Shown: positions 44,001 through 53,547 of the stretch, one piece after another
Layout: every line of letters starts with the position of its first letter
How positions within the stretch are numbered: position 1 is the first letter of the stretch
Assembly (NCBI RefSeq): GCF_002811875.1
Contig: NZ_NPDZ01000008.1
Location: 62,001-126,000 of the forward strand
Direction: 5' to 3'
From: Leptospira perolatii
GTDB lineage: Bacteria; Spirochaetota; Leptospiria; Leptospirales; Leptospiraceae
DNA length: 64,000 bases
Notes under the pieces: generated by a model
What the model saw: the letters and a program-made list of their open reading frames with translations, nothing else
The model's database searches: none
What the model was told of the DNA's origin: nothing
Made by a program: the position numbers and the translations under genes

Positions 44001-45685
44001 TCGTTTTGAAGGCGGGCAAGGATGCTAAGGAAGATGCTGCCAAAATCAAGATCTTCGCGTCCGGTGGGGGTTATTCGGATTCGTTTCAATCAGAGATTCC
44101 GTTAAAAACTTGGGGATTGCAGAGAACTGTTTCTGACGGAATCGCGATGTCGGAAGGCGAAGCAAAAGGAATCCTTAAATTACAAATTCCGAAAGAACTT
44201 GCAGATCCCAAATTAGAAGTGCGCTTGAGCCCGGCTACTTTGCCTGCCCTTCGACAATCACTCGATTATCTGGCGGACTATCCCTACGGGTGCGCCGAAC
44301 AAACCATGAGCAGATTTTACCCGTTGCTGTCCGCGCAAAAGGCAGGGTACATAAACGAACGGCTGAGAGTAGAACTGCCAAAAATGATCGAATCAGGGCT
44401 GAAGAGGATAACCGAGCTCCAGAGGTCAGACGGTGGATTCGGATGGTTTGATGGAGAGACTACGAGCGATTTGTTGATGAGCGCTTATGTTTACCGAGGT
44501 CTGGCTATTAGTAGAAAAAACGGAGTTAGAGTAGACTCATACTTGATCGACTCTGCTAAAAGTTTTCTGTACAACAATTTGGATGAAGGAAAATTATCGC
44601 CGAATCAAAAAGCGTACATTCTGTTTTCATTAAGTGAAGGCGGAAAGATAGAAGATTCTATTGTAGAAGGTCTAGCAAAAAGCGGGGATAAGCTCGGAAC
44701 CTATGGTAAAGCCTTGCTTTCGATGATTTTGTTAAATAACGGAAAGAAGGCGGAAGCGATTCAGTGGTTTAAGAAATCCTTAAATGAAAGTGGATTCGGA
44801 AATAAACCGTTCGTAAAATTGGCTTCGTACGGAAAAAACCCTAACTGGGAAGAGGATCGAATCGAAACGATTTCCTCTCTATTGAGTGTGGCGACTCGTT
44901 TAGGAGAAGATCAAACCCTTCTGGCAAATCTTGCCTCTACTTTGATTAGCAATCGTGTAGATTTCGCCTGGAATAATTCCAGAGATACTTCTGCGGCTGT
45001 GTTAGCTCTTTCTGAATATCTGGCATCCGTGCGTGAATCAGAATCTCCTGCAAATGTGGATTTGCTTTTTAACGGTGCTCCTTTAAAAAGTTTGACCCTT
45101 TCTCCAAAAGCGGACTTTGGAGAGCTGTTTAAGATTTCTGTTCCGCATGAACTGATCCATTCGGGCGAAAACAGGATCGAGGTGAAGAAAAAAGACGGAC
45201 CGGTATTATACGCGATCGCTTCTATTTTCTTTACGGACAGATCGAAGAAATTCAGCGCTTCTTCGAATGGGATCAAGGTCAAGAGAACTTTTTACAAATT
45301 AAAAGTCTCCGGAAACGAGTTTTCCACTTCAGAAACCAAATCTTTTCAAAAGGGAGATTTAATCATGGTCTCCATAAATGTGCAAAAAGAAGGGGAGAAA
45401 AGTTCCTACTTTCAGGTGGAGGACATTTTGCTTCCGGGATTTTCTTTTTTGCAGAAGGACGCGGAGTATTTGTCTGACGACCGAAAAGTGGAATACCAAG
45501 GCAGACAGATTTATGACGACCGAGCCGTATTTTTTATCAAAGGCCCGGGTGAAGAATTTACGATTCGATACTTTTTGCGCGCGGAAGTAGGCGGTAAGTA
45601 TAAGGCGATTCCGGCTAGATCCAAATTAATGTACTATCCTGAAGTGAGTGGAGCGAGCTCAGATGATGAAGTTTCGATTGATTAA
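41072..45685 (+). CDS. bacterial alpha-2-macroglobulin (thioester-containing)
   Basis: 1537 residues. N-terminal membrane anchor (about residues 10-27, with LTVC as a possible lipobox), then tandem MG domains including the A2M_N segment YTDRPVYRPGDTVKFKGIVR and an A2M segment TGYWNAKVKTGVDGTAVVKF. The thioester motif CAEQ (Cys1074) lies in YPYGCAEQTMSRF, followed by the alpha-helical TED domain (DGGFGWFDGE) and a receptor-type C-terminus. Such proteins trap external proteases in the periplasm. The start ATG has GAGG upstream. Second gene of a five-gene cluster, 9 bp after DUF1175. Confidence 0.95.
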   Translation: MINDRKRIKYIFSILTVCGGFLVYFLIRTPAPASPLFFLGTDRSFSKNEKAYVNLEGSGNISYEFRVYKIKDPQSFLVKKVKERLVKEKNDGAFANPIALFSNAVRKFEVDFRKVARKEFNSKTRSSLKTVIGVDYDSLPEKKPAAIPALLSDQELVSVFSVPTVSSSWAYRRIPVPVNESGVYLIEGVSGSELAYTILIKSGLNFLVKQSDSETFIYAGRKDSGEPVSNANIVAFGMETGATIFSGKTEEDGTFFYKGKSQVKNVVLLSKDGEYAVSDPEFYASSYYGQGGVRAFLYTDRPVYRPGDTVKFKGIVRNFTSDQYKLISGSGTISVYNEDGATNIPDVGVSISGDNGSFAGEFQIPDLENLRLGNYSIILDFRDKSYQTEFAVEAYKKPTFLVSVSADKSNYLQKEEVQATVKARYYYGQPLAGKEVSYRVFRRPKFEFSPVGKLNFDSSADYMEQSGQSDRQEVILDGKAKLDSQGIYKLKFSPGKITSDSIYSVVASVQSEDITLNGTAVFSVNRSAFYLKMERDNSVYEPGSSAKLKLSLIPYDKSLSEEDRKKLLQDREIEVILYQREIEHSAEGRRSKVSKKEIATNEYGTGEISVEIPKRGQYIFVASAKDPDGNSTESESFFWASSASDSIEIPFKDITLKPGKDIYGPGETAEILVLSPISGSHLVLTVEGNRIFRKEVVKMNGNALKYKVKITPEMSPNFTLSAAQFSGNEVYKSQVRVAAPQEDKFLKVDVVPGSKVYRPGEVAEIKLKTTGLGNRGIPAEVSVALVDEAIYQIREEQTPNINTFFYHPRRNNVQTSFASAYRFFGYSEDKRLKLALNSKKGNGYAAIKGDEPVRGKFKDTGYWNAKVKTGVDGTAVVKFTLPDNLTSWRVTAIAITSDTKVGRGQVNFVTKKDLMLLGSMPRYILKGEDQKISATISNQTQKKFQVQVNAKVEGGSIQGASESTIVLEPGQNQSVSFVLKAGKDAKEDAAKIKIFASGGGYSDSFQSEIPLKTWGLQRTVSDGIAMSEGEAKGILKLQIPKELADPKLEVRLSPATLPALRQSLDYLADYPYGCAEQTMSRFYPLLSAQKAGYINERLRVELPKMIESGLKRITELQRSDGGFGWFDGETTSDLLMSAYVYRGLAISRKNGVRVDSYLIDSAKSFLYNNLDEGKLSPNQKAYILFSLSEGGKIEDSIVEGLAKSGDKLGTYGKALLSMILLNNGKKAEAIQWFKKSLNESGFGNKPFVKLASYGKNPNWEEDRIETISSLLSVATRLGEDQTLLANLASTLISNRVDFAWNNSRDTSAAVLALSEYLASVRESESPANVDLLFNGAPLKSLTLSPKADFGELFKISVPHELIHSGENRIEVKKKDGPVLYAIASIFFTDRSKKFSASSNGIKVKRTFYKLKVSGNEFSTSETKSFQKGDLIMVSINVQKEGEKSSYFQVEDILLPGFSFLQKDAEYLSDDRKVEYQGRQIYDDRAVFFIKGPGEEFTIRYFLRAEVGGKYKAIPARSKLMYYPEVSGASSDDEVSID

Positions 45686-46343
45686 AATTTTCTTAATACT
45701 CTTTCTGGGATTTTCTTCGTTTCCCGTGCTCTCTCAAGTCGTAAAAATCGAATCGCCTAGCGGTGGATTTACGACGCAGAGAATTCAGAAAATTTCTGGA
45801 ACTGTGCAGGGAAGCAATGCCGCCAGGGCAACCATCGTGATCAACGGAATTCCACAAGCTGTTGCGTTGCAAGGAGGTAGATTTTCTGTGCAGGCAGTAA
45901 TTGCACCTGGGAATAATTTAATTGAAGTAAAGGCCGGGAAGTCTAGTGACCGGGTTTCTTTTTTTGCAAAGGTTCCACCAAGAGATATTAAAGTGGTTTT
46001 GACTTGGGATACTGAAACCGACGTAGATCTTTGGGTGATAGACCCAAAAGGGGAGAAATGTTACTATTCTCATTCCTCTACTAGTTCCGGTGGAAACTTG
46101 GATGTGGATGTGACCACCGGATTTGGTCCTGAAACATTCACTATGTCGAAAGCTCTTCCCGGGTCATATTCGGTTCAAGTTCAATACTACAGTGCTTATA
46201 ATCTTCCGGTTACAAGAGTGAATGCATATGTAGTATTGTACGAAGGAAAACCGAATGAAAAGAGACTGCAGTATCAGTTCGTAATGACTAAAAGCCAACA
46301 GGTTTATCATATCGCGAATTTTGAAATCGATCCGGAGAGCTGA
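45663..46343 (+). CDS. DUF2135 (YfaP-like) secreted protein
   Basis: 226 residues from ATG 45663, with GGAG 9 bases upstream. It overlaps the macroglobulin gene by 23 bp. Signal peptide (IKIFLILFLGFSSFPVLSQ), an Ig-like region (GGFTTQRIQKISGTVQG) and a DUF2135 domain with VLTWDTETDVDLWVIDPKG and TGFGPETFTMSKALPGSY, the conserved WDT/DVDLW and PE/PG blocks. E. coli YfaP occurs in the same locus. Function unknown. Confidence 0.88.
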   Translation: MMKFRLIKIFLILFLGFSSFPVLSQVVKIESPSGGFTTQRIQKISGTVQGSNAARATIVINGIPQAVALQGGRFSVQAVIAPGNNLIEVKAGKSSDRVSFFAKVPPRDIKVVLTWDTETDVDLWVIDPKGEKCYYSHSSTSSGGNLDVDVTTGFGPETFTMSKALPGSYSVQVQYYSAYNLPVTRVNAYVVLYEGKPNEKRLQYQFVMTKSQQVYHIANFEIDPES

Positions 46344-46345
46344 AC

Positions 46346-47434
46346 TTGTTTTCGTTTTCGCAATTCTTACTCTTCGGTTGTGCATTGATCTGTATACTTC
46401 CGGAGGAAATTTTCTCGAGAGAAAAGAGTTCTCCGAATTTCAGATTGTCTTATCTAAATCAGTTAATACGTGAATTCGAATCAAAGAATTCGACTTCTTC
46501 TTTGCTCCTACTTAGAACAGACACTGGCCAAGTTGTTTATTCGTATCGTCCGGAAATAATGATCGAACGAAAATTTCCGCCAGGTTCCATTATGAAACCG
46601 TTATCCTCTTTGGTCCTTCTGAGACACAAAGAAGCCTTTGCATTCAATCCGAAATCCAGAATCGAATGCAAAGGCCGTTACTATCCGGATTCTCGGGATG
46701 AGATTACGGATTTTGACAGAAGGACCTTCCATTTGCCCAAGGACGAAAAAGGTAGAGAATACTTTAGATGCTCGATCGCGGAAGGGCATGGGCAAGTTGA
46801 TCTGGACGATGCACTCGTTAAATCCTGCAATGTATATTTCTTAACGCAGGTCGCTAAAAACCCAGAAGTATTTTATAAAAAAATAATGGATGACTGGAAG
46901 TTGGACCTTTCCTCTGCTTCGAGGCTGAAGCCCTATTCGGAACCGAACGGACTATCTGCTCGGTCTTTTCATTCTTTAAGCAAACTTCAAAAAATAACTT
47001 CTGCGATTGGAGAAGGTGGAATTCTTTTGACCCCGATCAAAATCGCTCAAGTATACGCTGCAATTCCGAATGGCAGTCCCTTTCTTTCTCCTTTTTGGAA
47101 GGAAGGAGATCTCCCTATAAAAACGGAAGACAATGAATTTTCTAAACAAGACCAAAGACAGGTATTTGCAATCCTTTCCTCGGTAATGCAAAACGGGACT
47201 TTAAAAGGATTTGTTTCAGAATCTTCCACCGGAATCGAAATGGTAGCGGCAAAAACCGGAACAGCAACGAAGTTTCAGAAAAAATATAGTACTCACGGTT
47301 GGATTGCGTCCTGGCTTAGAAGGCAAGGCAGATTGTATCTTCTGCTGGTATTTGTAGAAGATGGTTCAGGTGGTTTGGAAGCTAGAAATTTGGCATCAAT
47401 AGCAATTAAAAATATACGATTGAGCAGCTTGTAA
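46346..47434 (+). CDS. penicillin-binding-protein-type transpeptidase
   Basis: 362 residues from TTG with GGAG upstream. N-terminal hydrophobic segment with a possible lipobox (LLFGC), then a serine transpeptidase domain with all three catalytic motifs: S81-I-M-K84 (SxxK), S160-C-N162 (SxN) and K303-T-G-T-A (KTG). Predicted periplasmic peptidoglycan cross-linking or carboxypeptidase activity. Shorter than class A or B PBPs and without the pedestal domain. Occupies the place of YfaQ in the E. coli macroglobulin locus (positional parallel only). Confidence 0.85.
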   Translation: MFSFSQFLLFGCALICILPEEIFSREKSSPNFRLSYLNQLIREFESKNSTSSLLLLRTDTGQVVYSYRPEIMIERKFPPGSIMKPLSSLVLLRHKEAFAFNPKSRIECKGRYYPDSRDEITDFDRRTFHLPKDEKGREYFRCSIAEGHGQVDLDDALVKSCNVYFLTQVAKNPEVFYKKIMDDWKLDLSSASRLKPYSEPNGLSARSFHSLSKLQKITSAIGEGGILLTPIKIAQVYAAIPNGSPFLSPFWKEGDLPIKTEDNEFSKQDQRQVFAILSSVMQNGTLKGFVSESSTGIEMVAAKTGTATKFQKKYSTHGWIASWLRRQGRLYLLLVFVEDGSGGLEARNLASIAIKNIRLSSL

Positions 47435-47457
47435 AGATCGAATTTGGGTGAAAATGA

Positions 47458-49287
47458 ATGAAGACATTTTTTATGAATATATCTGATCGATTGAAAACAT
47501 TTTTTGAATCTATAAATTCGAAATATTTAATACTAGATAAGATTCAGGTTTTTAAAAATAGAATGTTGCAGGATCCTTGGGTAGGAGTGCCGATTGGACT
47601 TGGCAGTGTTTTCCTGATAATAACCTTCTATTTACTGTTTTCGAGCCGATACTCCATTGATTCTTCCATCAAAGATCCTGCTTTTCTGATTCCAAAAGAA
47701 GCTCGGTACTTGGTGGAAATATATCGTCCAGAAGAGTTTATTGATGACGTTTCAAAAACTTCGATCGGCAAATCTCTGGCGGAAAGTGGCACATTCAGAA
47801 AATTACTCACTCTTCCGGAACTGAGAAAAGTAAGTTCAGTTCTATACTTGTTGGAATCCAAAACTGGATTTTTGGCGGATCCTTCTAAACTAGCGTTCTT
47901 GTTTGACGGACCGGTCGCTCTGGCATTGGTTAAGAAGGAGAATTGGATCTTGATCGGAAAGGCAGCAACCACTTCGAAACTAGGAGTAAATCTGCTGACT
48001 GGATTTCGGGGAGAGAAGATTAAGGTTCCCGATATTCTACCTCCTACGCGGCCGACCAAAAAACAGGAAACAAGTGAAGGAACAGATAGTTCAGAGCCGG
48101 AGAACGGTTCTGAATCTGTAAAAACTCATTCGGCTGACGATTTTACGGATCAATTTGTTGCTAGTTCAGAAAAGTTCGGAAATCTGAATGTGCTCAAATA
48201 TGAATTCGGTGCAAGTAGCATATACGTTTGCATACTTGGTGATTTTTTAATACTAACGGACTCAGACGATTTGTTGGACGAATCTTTAAGTTTAGGGAAC
48301 TCCAAAAATAATTCTTCTATAGCATCCCAGTCAGGGTTTTCACCGATTCTATCTGCTTCAATGAAGCCTGAGAATAAAGTCCTTTTGTATGCAGGTAGAG
48401 ATTCGATTTTTTTTCCGATTCTAGTTTCGACTTTCGATTCAGGAAGTGGAGCTTTATTGCTTGGATGGTCGGAAGATGCATTATTAAGAGGAAATCTTTA
48501 CAAAATAGGTTCGAATCCCGATTCGGAAGGCAAAAAAGAAGAATCGTCGCCTAAGGTAGCCAAGGTGATTCCAAGAGATGCAAGTATAGTTTTTTACTCA
48601 GAAAAAATCAATTTTTCGAAGCTTGCACAAAGTTCTACATCGTATCCGAAAGATTGGGAGGGTTTTCAAAAGGCGTTGGGATCTTTTTGGAAATCATCCG
48701 GGATTTCAAGTCAGGAGGCTAGCGCTCCCGGATTGTCCGTCATTTTTCATGGATTGGATTTTTATCAAAACATGATCTATCCGAGATTTGGTTTTGTGAT
48801 TTCAGATCCTAATTTCGGAGAGCAACTACTCCAAGGGATATTTAAGGTAGGAAATCCAAAGCAGGAACAGTACCAAAATCTTTCATTAACAACCTATCCT
48901 CTCAAGAAAGGCGGCTACTACTTGCCTTCGGCTCTAAAAGTAAAGGAGTTTACATTGATTTCTTCGGATAGAAAGAGCATGGAGGAAGTGAGCTCTGCCA
49001 CAAATGGAAATCGTCCGACCCAGGCCGATATTTATTCACTCGAAGCCGGTTTGGATTTGGCCAATCTGCCTCATCATTTATCTCTTTGGATTCCTGGAAT
49101 CTTGCAGGATCTAAGGAGCTTTTATTTGTACGGATCCGTGGGCTCTTCTGAATACTCTTCGAAAACGATAGATTCGGATATCCAACCCTTATTAAATATA
49201 TTCCAAAAATATGATAGACTTATTCTATCTTTCGGTTCTACAGGAAAAGAGCACGACTGGGGAAAATTGAGAGTGATAGAAAGGTAA
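47458..49287 (+). CDS. large membrane-anchored protein, DUF2138-like (tentative)
   Basis: 609 residues. A 45-residue cytoplasmic N-terminus, one helix (about 49-64, GLGSVFLIITFYLLF) and a large periplasmic part with repeated alpha/beta blocks (EARYLVEIYRPEEF, VLKYEFGASSIYVCILGDFL) and an acidic low-complexity linker (about 205-225, Glu/Ser-rich). Size, position and style recall YfaA (DUF2138) in the E. coli macroglobulin locus, but no diagnostic motif was recognised, so this is inferred from context. Last gene of the cluster. Confidence 0.65.
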   Translation: MKTFFMNISDRLKTFFESINSKYLILDKIQVFKNRMLQDPWVGVPIGLGSVFLIITFYLLFSSRYSIDSSIKDPAFLIPKEARYLVEIYRPEEFIDDVSKTSIGKSLAESGTFRKLLTLPELRKVSSVLYLLESKTGFLADPSKLAFLFDGPVALALVKKENWILIGKAATTSKLGVNLLTGFRGEKIKVPDILPPTRPTKKQETSEGTDSSEPENGSESVKTHSADDFTDQFVASSEKFGNLNVLKYEFGASSIYVCILGDFLILTDSDDLLDESLSLGNSKNNSSIASQSGFSPILSASMKPENKVLLYAGRDSIFFPILVSTFDSGSGALLLGWSEDALLRGNLYKIGSNPDSEGKKEESSPKVAKVIPRDASIVFYSEKINFSKLAQSSTSYPKDWEGFQKALGSFWKSSGISSQEASAPGLSVIFHGLDFYQNMIYPRFGFVISDPNFGEQLLQGIFKVGNPKQEQYQNLSLTTYPLKKGGYYLPSALKVKEFTLISSDRKSMEEVSSATNGNRPTQADIYSLEAGLDLANLPHHLSLWIPGILQDLRSFYLYGSVGSSEYSSKTIDSDIQPLLNIFQKYDRLILSFGSTGKEHDWGKLRVIER

Positions 49288-49298
49288 AAGACCTAGCC

Positions 49299-50078
49299 TT
49301 ACTCTATAAATCTCTGGTACAATTTTGCAAATTCGGAATCGCAACGATGATTTGAAAGACAATCGCGAAACCAATCTTCTCCCTTGGCTTTCCGAAGAAA
49401 TTGGCCCCATTCGTAGGCGAATCTATATGCCGAAACTCGGCTCATTTGGCTTCCGTTCGATAGATTTTTGTTTTGTGATTTCTTGAAAGCTTTCCAGTCA
49501 GCGAATTTGGGAGTTCTACTACGCTTCTTGTCTTTTGCGGGCTCGGAGGAAGTTGGAAATTTGGATTCGCAATAAGATTCTTCCAGCCAGTGAGACTCTG
49601 GTTTGTCTTGTGAGGGAGATAGAAAGTGGCAAATTTCATGATCAATCGTGTCATAAAGAATATTGCGTTTATATAATGTGTCTGGGTTTTGAAAGTAGAA
49701 AGTTCTCCGATCTACTTCATAGAAGGCAGCCAAAAATTTGGGTTTGCCGCTATATTGAGAAAAAGTAAATGAATCGTGCAAAACAAGTACAGTGTTAGTT
49801 TCTCCCTTTAAATGTACTTGCTCTGATTGAATTTTGAATCTGTCTAGGAACAAATCCGAGAATTCCTCTAATTTCTTCTCAAATAAAGGATTAGTAAATT
49901 GGCTTGTCCTTAAATCATGAAATTCTGCTCTTTCGTGTCTTGGTTGCTTTTTTAGACGAATATAATAGAAATCGAAGTCTCCTTTGTGAATTCGAATCGA
50001 TTCTGATTTTAAAGAATAAATTGCTGGGGCAAATAGAACCAAAATTACAATAAAGTAATAAGACCTACGTCCTATCAT
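49299..50078 (-). CDS. putative secreted zinc metallopeptidase (HExxH)
   Basis: 259 residues with a signal peptide or anchor (residues 6-22). The zinc motif H147-E-I-C-H151 occurs in YDTIDHEICHFL, and a downstream Glu in SHWLEESYCES (residues 166-167) could be the third ligand, as in gluzincins. The spacing of about 14 residues is short but possible. Lys/Ser-rich loop at about 180-215. Located 3 bp from the SpoIID-like gene on the same strand, so probably a cell-wall or surface-protein peptidase. Confidence 0.65.
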   Translation of the reverse strand: MIGRRSYYFIVILVLFAPAIYSLKSESIRIHKGDFDFYYIRLKKQPRHERAEFHDLRTSQFTNPLFEKKLEEFSDLFLDRFKIQSEQVHLKGETNTVLVLHDSFTFSQYSGKPKFLAAFYEVDRRTFYFQNPDTLYKRNILYDTIDHEICHFLSPSQDKPESHWLEESYCESKFPTSSEPAKDKKRSRTPKFADWKAFKKSQNKNLSNGSQMSRVSAYRFAYEWGQFLRKAKGEDWFRDCLSNHRCDSEFAKLYQRFIE

Positions 50079-50081
50079 TGA

Positions 50082-51353
50082 CTATAAGCTCTCCAAGTTG
50101 ATTTGTTCCAACTTTGTGCCTGGAAAATAAAATTCCAGTATCTCTTTGGCAGTTTTTCCGCGAGAAGCTAATTCCATTGCACCATATTGGCAGAATCCGA
50201 TTCCATGCCCAAAACCCTGGCCTTGGAAGACAAATCCGTTGGGACCGGATTTTATTTGAAATAAATTACTCTTCAGCCGATTCCACCCGATTCTCTTACC
50301 GGACTTGGACAAAAAATCGCTAATAGAAAGCAAATGTTCTCCGGATGCGGAATGATACGAGATTCGATAGACTCTGCCTTCTTTCTCTTGGGCTTCAAGT
50401 TTTGAAATCGCTTTTGCCTCCAGGATTTTTTCCACCTCGGATTTTGTTAGCATTGTTTCCCATTGAAAATGAGGGGAATTCCTACAAAGAAATTCTCCGT
50501 TTCGAATAGAATCGAATCCAGAACGATATTCAGAGTTTCCTTCTCGGAAGTTTTTCCAGTATACTTGCGGATGAGTGAGTATTCCTCCACAAGTAGAGTG
50601 AAAGAAGGTCTCTAACGGCTTTCCGCTTTTGGAGACGATCAAAAATTCCTTAGGCAAAACAACTTCTGACTTTTTCGACCTCTCTATCTTATTTACTTTT
50701 CCTGAATATTGCAGGCAATGAGTCAGATCGCAAAGGTCATAACCTTCCTGGCTATGTCTATTCAGATTTGATAAAGAATAAGACCGGACGACAGCTTTTG
50801 CACTCATTCGAAATTGCCCTAAAATTTCTTTGGAAGATTCTTTTTCAAGAGAAGAGAATAAAGTTCCGAATTCGGATTCGGTGGCAACAGTTACGTATTC
50901 TTCTCGAGAGATGATAGAAAGAATTTTGAGAGAATTGGATTCAGATTCGATTGTCAGATCTCCAGAATACCGGAAGATTTCGTCCTGACCAGATACCTTG
51001 ATTTCGTAATTGCCCCTTGTTAAATACAGTCTCTTAACATTCTGAAATTTTGGTTTCTCGACAATATTTTTCTGATTTGGGCTATTTTCACCCGATAGCC
51101 GAAATACACCGATATCTTTCTGCTTTGCTTGAATCTGTAGTTTTCCATTCTGTATCGGAAAAACTTGGTCTCCAAGAAACAGTCTGCTTTTTCGATAACT
51201 TAATTGGACTGATGTAGGTTTGTACTTTGTTAAGATTCGGACTCTAATTTGCTTCGGCAATGCCCTTTCCGGTTCCACGGAAAGAGAAAATGGAATAGAA
51301 AAAGAAATAAGGAGAAACCAAAGTAGGAAGCTGCTAAAGGGCTTAAACTTCAT
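50082..51353 (-). CDS. SpoIID/LytB-domain protein
   Basis: 423 residues with an N-terminal signal segment (SSFLLWFLLISFSIPFSLSV). The N-terminal half is beta-rich. The C-terminal half has the SpoIID domain with FHSTCGGILTHPQ and FQGQGFGHGIGFCQYGAM, then FPGTKLEQ, the conserved end. SpoIID proteins cleave glycan strands denuded of stem peptides. Coupled by ATGA overlaps to the ferredoxin gene (51350-51353). The catalytic Glu of Bacillus SpoIID is not located with confidence here. Confidence 0.85.
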   Translation of the reverse strand: MKFKPFSSFLLWFLLISFSIPFSLSVEPERALPKQIRVRILTKYKPTSVQLSYRKSRLFLGDQVFPIQNGKLQIQAKQKDIGVFRLSGENSPNQKNIVEKPKFQNVKRLYLTRGNYEIKVSGQDEIFRYSGDLTIESESNSLKILSIISREEYVTVATESEFGTLFSSLEKESSKEILGQFRMSAKAVVRSYSLSNLNRHSQEGYDLCDLTHCLQYSGKVNKIERSKKSEVVLPKEFLIVSKSGKPLETFFHSTCGGILTHPQVYWKNFREGNSEYRSGFDSIRNGEFLCRNSPHFQWETMLTKSEVEKILEAKAISKLEAQEKEGRVYRISYHSASGEHLLSISDFLSKSGKRIGWNRLKSNLFQIKSGPNGFVFQGQGFGHGIGFCQYGAMELASRGKTAKEILEFYFPGTKLEQINLESL

Positions 51354-52060
51354 TTAACAATGATTGCTTTGGGAAATGTTGGGCAGGCCTGGACACATTG
51401 CCCACATCCTGTGCAGTCGGCCGAGAATGTCGGTTTGTTCTTTCTAAAATTTACTACATTCGGAATAGGGCATGCCAGTTGGCATGCTTCACAAGTTTTT
51501 TCCTCAGTTCTATAATTAATGCAATGTTCAAAAAGCGACTTTGCTTGACCAAAATTAGGAGAAGTCTTTGCGGTATAAGGTTTCAATGCATCTTCTTTGC
51601 ATGCGTGAATACAAGGGAAATCTTTGCATAACATGCAAGCATTCAGGTTCACATCCATTCTAGGAGTACTTTTGCCTGTTGTCTCATCCGATATCGGAAA
51701 TAATACTGAATAAGGACAAGAGTAAATACAATCTCCGCATCCTGTACATTTGGAAAGAAATCTTTTACCGCTTGGATCCGCACCAGGGGGAAATTGAAGA
51801 TTACGAAAACTGAATGGTTTCTTTTTATTAGGTTTATACTGTGCTGGAAAGGCGGCTTTTTTTTCTGAGGGCGTTAAACCTTTCTGAGTTTTTTTTCCGG
51901 TTCGAGGATTCTTCTCTTTTGCGAGATTGGAGTCTTGCTCTGCTTTCGCTTTTTTAGGCTCAGCAACTTCTTTCCAGGTTTCTACGACTTCTTCCGCGCC
52001 TTCTTCTATTACCGAGAAAGCTTTCGATAAACTTTTGCGAAAGAAGTCTTTACGATTCAT
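51350..52060 (-). CDS. 4Fe-4S polyferredoxin, MauM/NapG-like
   Basis: 236 residues. A Lys/Ala-rich N-terminal 90 residues is followed by four Cys clusters: [34 protein letters not shown] and [12 protein letters not shown], giving up to four [4Fe-4S] centres. The pattern CxxC(x)2CxxxCP is canonical. Likely a membrane-associated electron carrier of the NapG/MauM type. Its role between MurA and SpoIID is not known. Confidence 0.88.
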   Translation of the reverse strand: MNRKDFFRKSLSKAFSVIEEGAEEVVETWKEVAEPKKAKAEQDSNLAKEKNPRTGKKTQKGLTPSEKKAAFPAQYKPNKKKPFSFRNLQFPPGADPSGKRFLSKCTGCGDCIYSCPYSVLFPISDETTGKSTPRMDVNLNACMLCKDFPCIHACKEDALKPYTAKTSPNFGQAKSLFEHCINYRTEEKTCEACQLACPIPNVVNFRKNKPTFSADCTGCGQCVQACPTFPKAIIVK

Positions 52061-53355
52061 TCCTCTTTTACCCTTTCAATATGAGCACCTAGGGATCTCA
52101 GGCGAGTATCAATGTCTTGAAAGCCTCTATCGATTTGGACTATATTATGAATAAAGCTTGTACCTTCCGCACACAAAGCTGCGATGATCATCGCCATCCC
52201 GGCACGAATATCCGGACTAGCAACTTTTTGCCCGTACAGCCTGGACGGACCGATGACAACAGCTCGATGCGGATCGCATAAAATGATTTGGGCACCCATA
52301 GATATAATATTGTCCACGAAGAACAATCGTGACTCGAACATTTTTTCGTGAATCAATACAGTCCCCTTACACTGAGTCGAAGTGACGAGAGCAACAGATG
52401 TCATGTCTGCAGGAAACCCCGGCCAAGGAGCATCGTCTATTTTTGGAGTGGCGCCATGATAATCCGGAATGATTTCCATCGCTTGGTCAGAAGGAACTAG
52501 GATACCACCATCCTGTGGTCGAACTTCGATTCCTAGTCTGGAATAGACCATCCGAATCATTCGTATGTCTTCCAGGTCTACATCTCTGATAAAAATTTCT
52601 CCTCCAGTTACTGCGGCTAAACTGATAAAACTTCCAACTTCCAAATAATCAGACCCAATTCGATGAGATTTATTCGGTGCTTTAAGAGAAGTAACTCCTT
52701 CTATGATCAGGATATTCGAACCGATTCCGGAGATTTTTGCCCCAGCTTCCTTTAGAAAATTACAAAGTCTTTGAACATGAGGTTCGCTGGCGGCATGGCG
52801 CAAAATCGTAGTTCCTTCGGCGACTACTGCCGCCATAACTGCATTTTCGGTAGCAGTTACGGAGGCTTCGTCCAGCAGGATGTCGGTACCCCGAAGTCGA
52901 TCTGCTTTGATTTCGTAGCCGTCCGGAAAAACTTCAATTTGAGCGCCTAATGACTGCAGAGCAAGAAGGTGGGTATCCATTCTTCTACGACCAATTTTAT
53001 CACCGCCAGGGCGGGGTAGAAAGACTCTCCCAGTTTTGGCTAGAATCGGTCCGGCAAGGGTTACCGCTCCCCGAAGTTTGGAACAAAGTTCATAGGGCAA
53101 ATCAGATTTTAGCTGTCCGTTGTTTCGAAAGGTAAATGTGCCTTCTCCGTGGTCTTCGATCTCTAAACCTAAAAGTCGTAGGACCTCTAACAGCATTAAC
53201 ACATCCGTAATCAGAGGGATGTTTTCGATCGTAATTTCCCCTGGAATCATGCAAACGGCACCTAAAATTGGCAATGCTTCGTTCTTGTTTCCCTGCGGAA
53301 CGACAGTTCCATGGAGAGGATTTTTACCGATGATCTTGAAATATGAGGAACTCAT
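52057..53355 (-). CDS. murA: UDP-GlcNAc enolpyruvyl transferase MurA
   Basis: 432 residues. First committed step of peptidoglycan synthesis, adding enolpyruvate from PEP to UDP-GlcNAc. Canonical inside-out alpha/beta barrel segments: [39 protein letters not shown] and [10 protein letters not shown]. At the fosfomycin-target loop the sequence is [11 protein letters not shown] with Asp119 where E. coli MurA has Cys115. This exchange occurs naturally in mycobacteria, Chlamydia and Borrelia and makes the enzyme insensitive to fosfomycin. First gene of a four-gene operon. Confidence 0.97.
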   Translation of the reverse strand: MSSSYFKIIGKNPLHGTVVPQGNKNEALPILGAVCMIPGEITIENIPLITDVLMLLEVLRLLGLEIEDHGEGTFTFRNNGQLKSDLPYELCSKLRGAVTLAGPILAKTGRVFLPRPGGDKIGRRRMDTHLLALQSLGAQIEVFPDGYEIKADRLRGTDILLDEASVTATENAVMAAVVAEGTTILRHAASEPHVQRLCNFLKEAGAKISGIGSNILIIEGVTSLKAPNKSHRIGSDYLEVGSFISLAAVTGGEIFIRDVDLEDIRMIRMVYSRLGIEVRPQDGGILVPSDQAMEIIPDYHGATPKIDDAPWPGFPADMTSVALVTSTQCKGTVLIHEKMFESRLFFVDNIISMGAQIILCDPHRAVVIGPSRLYGQKVASPDIRAGMAMIIAALCAEGTSFIHNIVQIDRGFQDIDTRLRSLGAHIERVKEE

Positions 53356-53547
53356 TCCGGAACCCTTTTTCAGTTAAGGTCCTGGTGAAAGCTTGTCACT
53401 GCAAGCAATTACATGACGTAGGCCTTCGGCAATGAGCCGATTTAAAAAAACATTGTTCTGTAAGCAAATGACGGAACATATCCAGGCGCACACCAGGTCG
53501 AAATCGATTGACTTCTTATCAAATTTTATCGAAGAACGTTTGTATCA

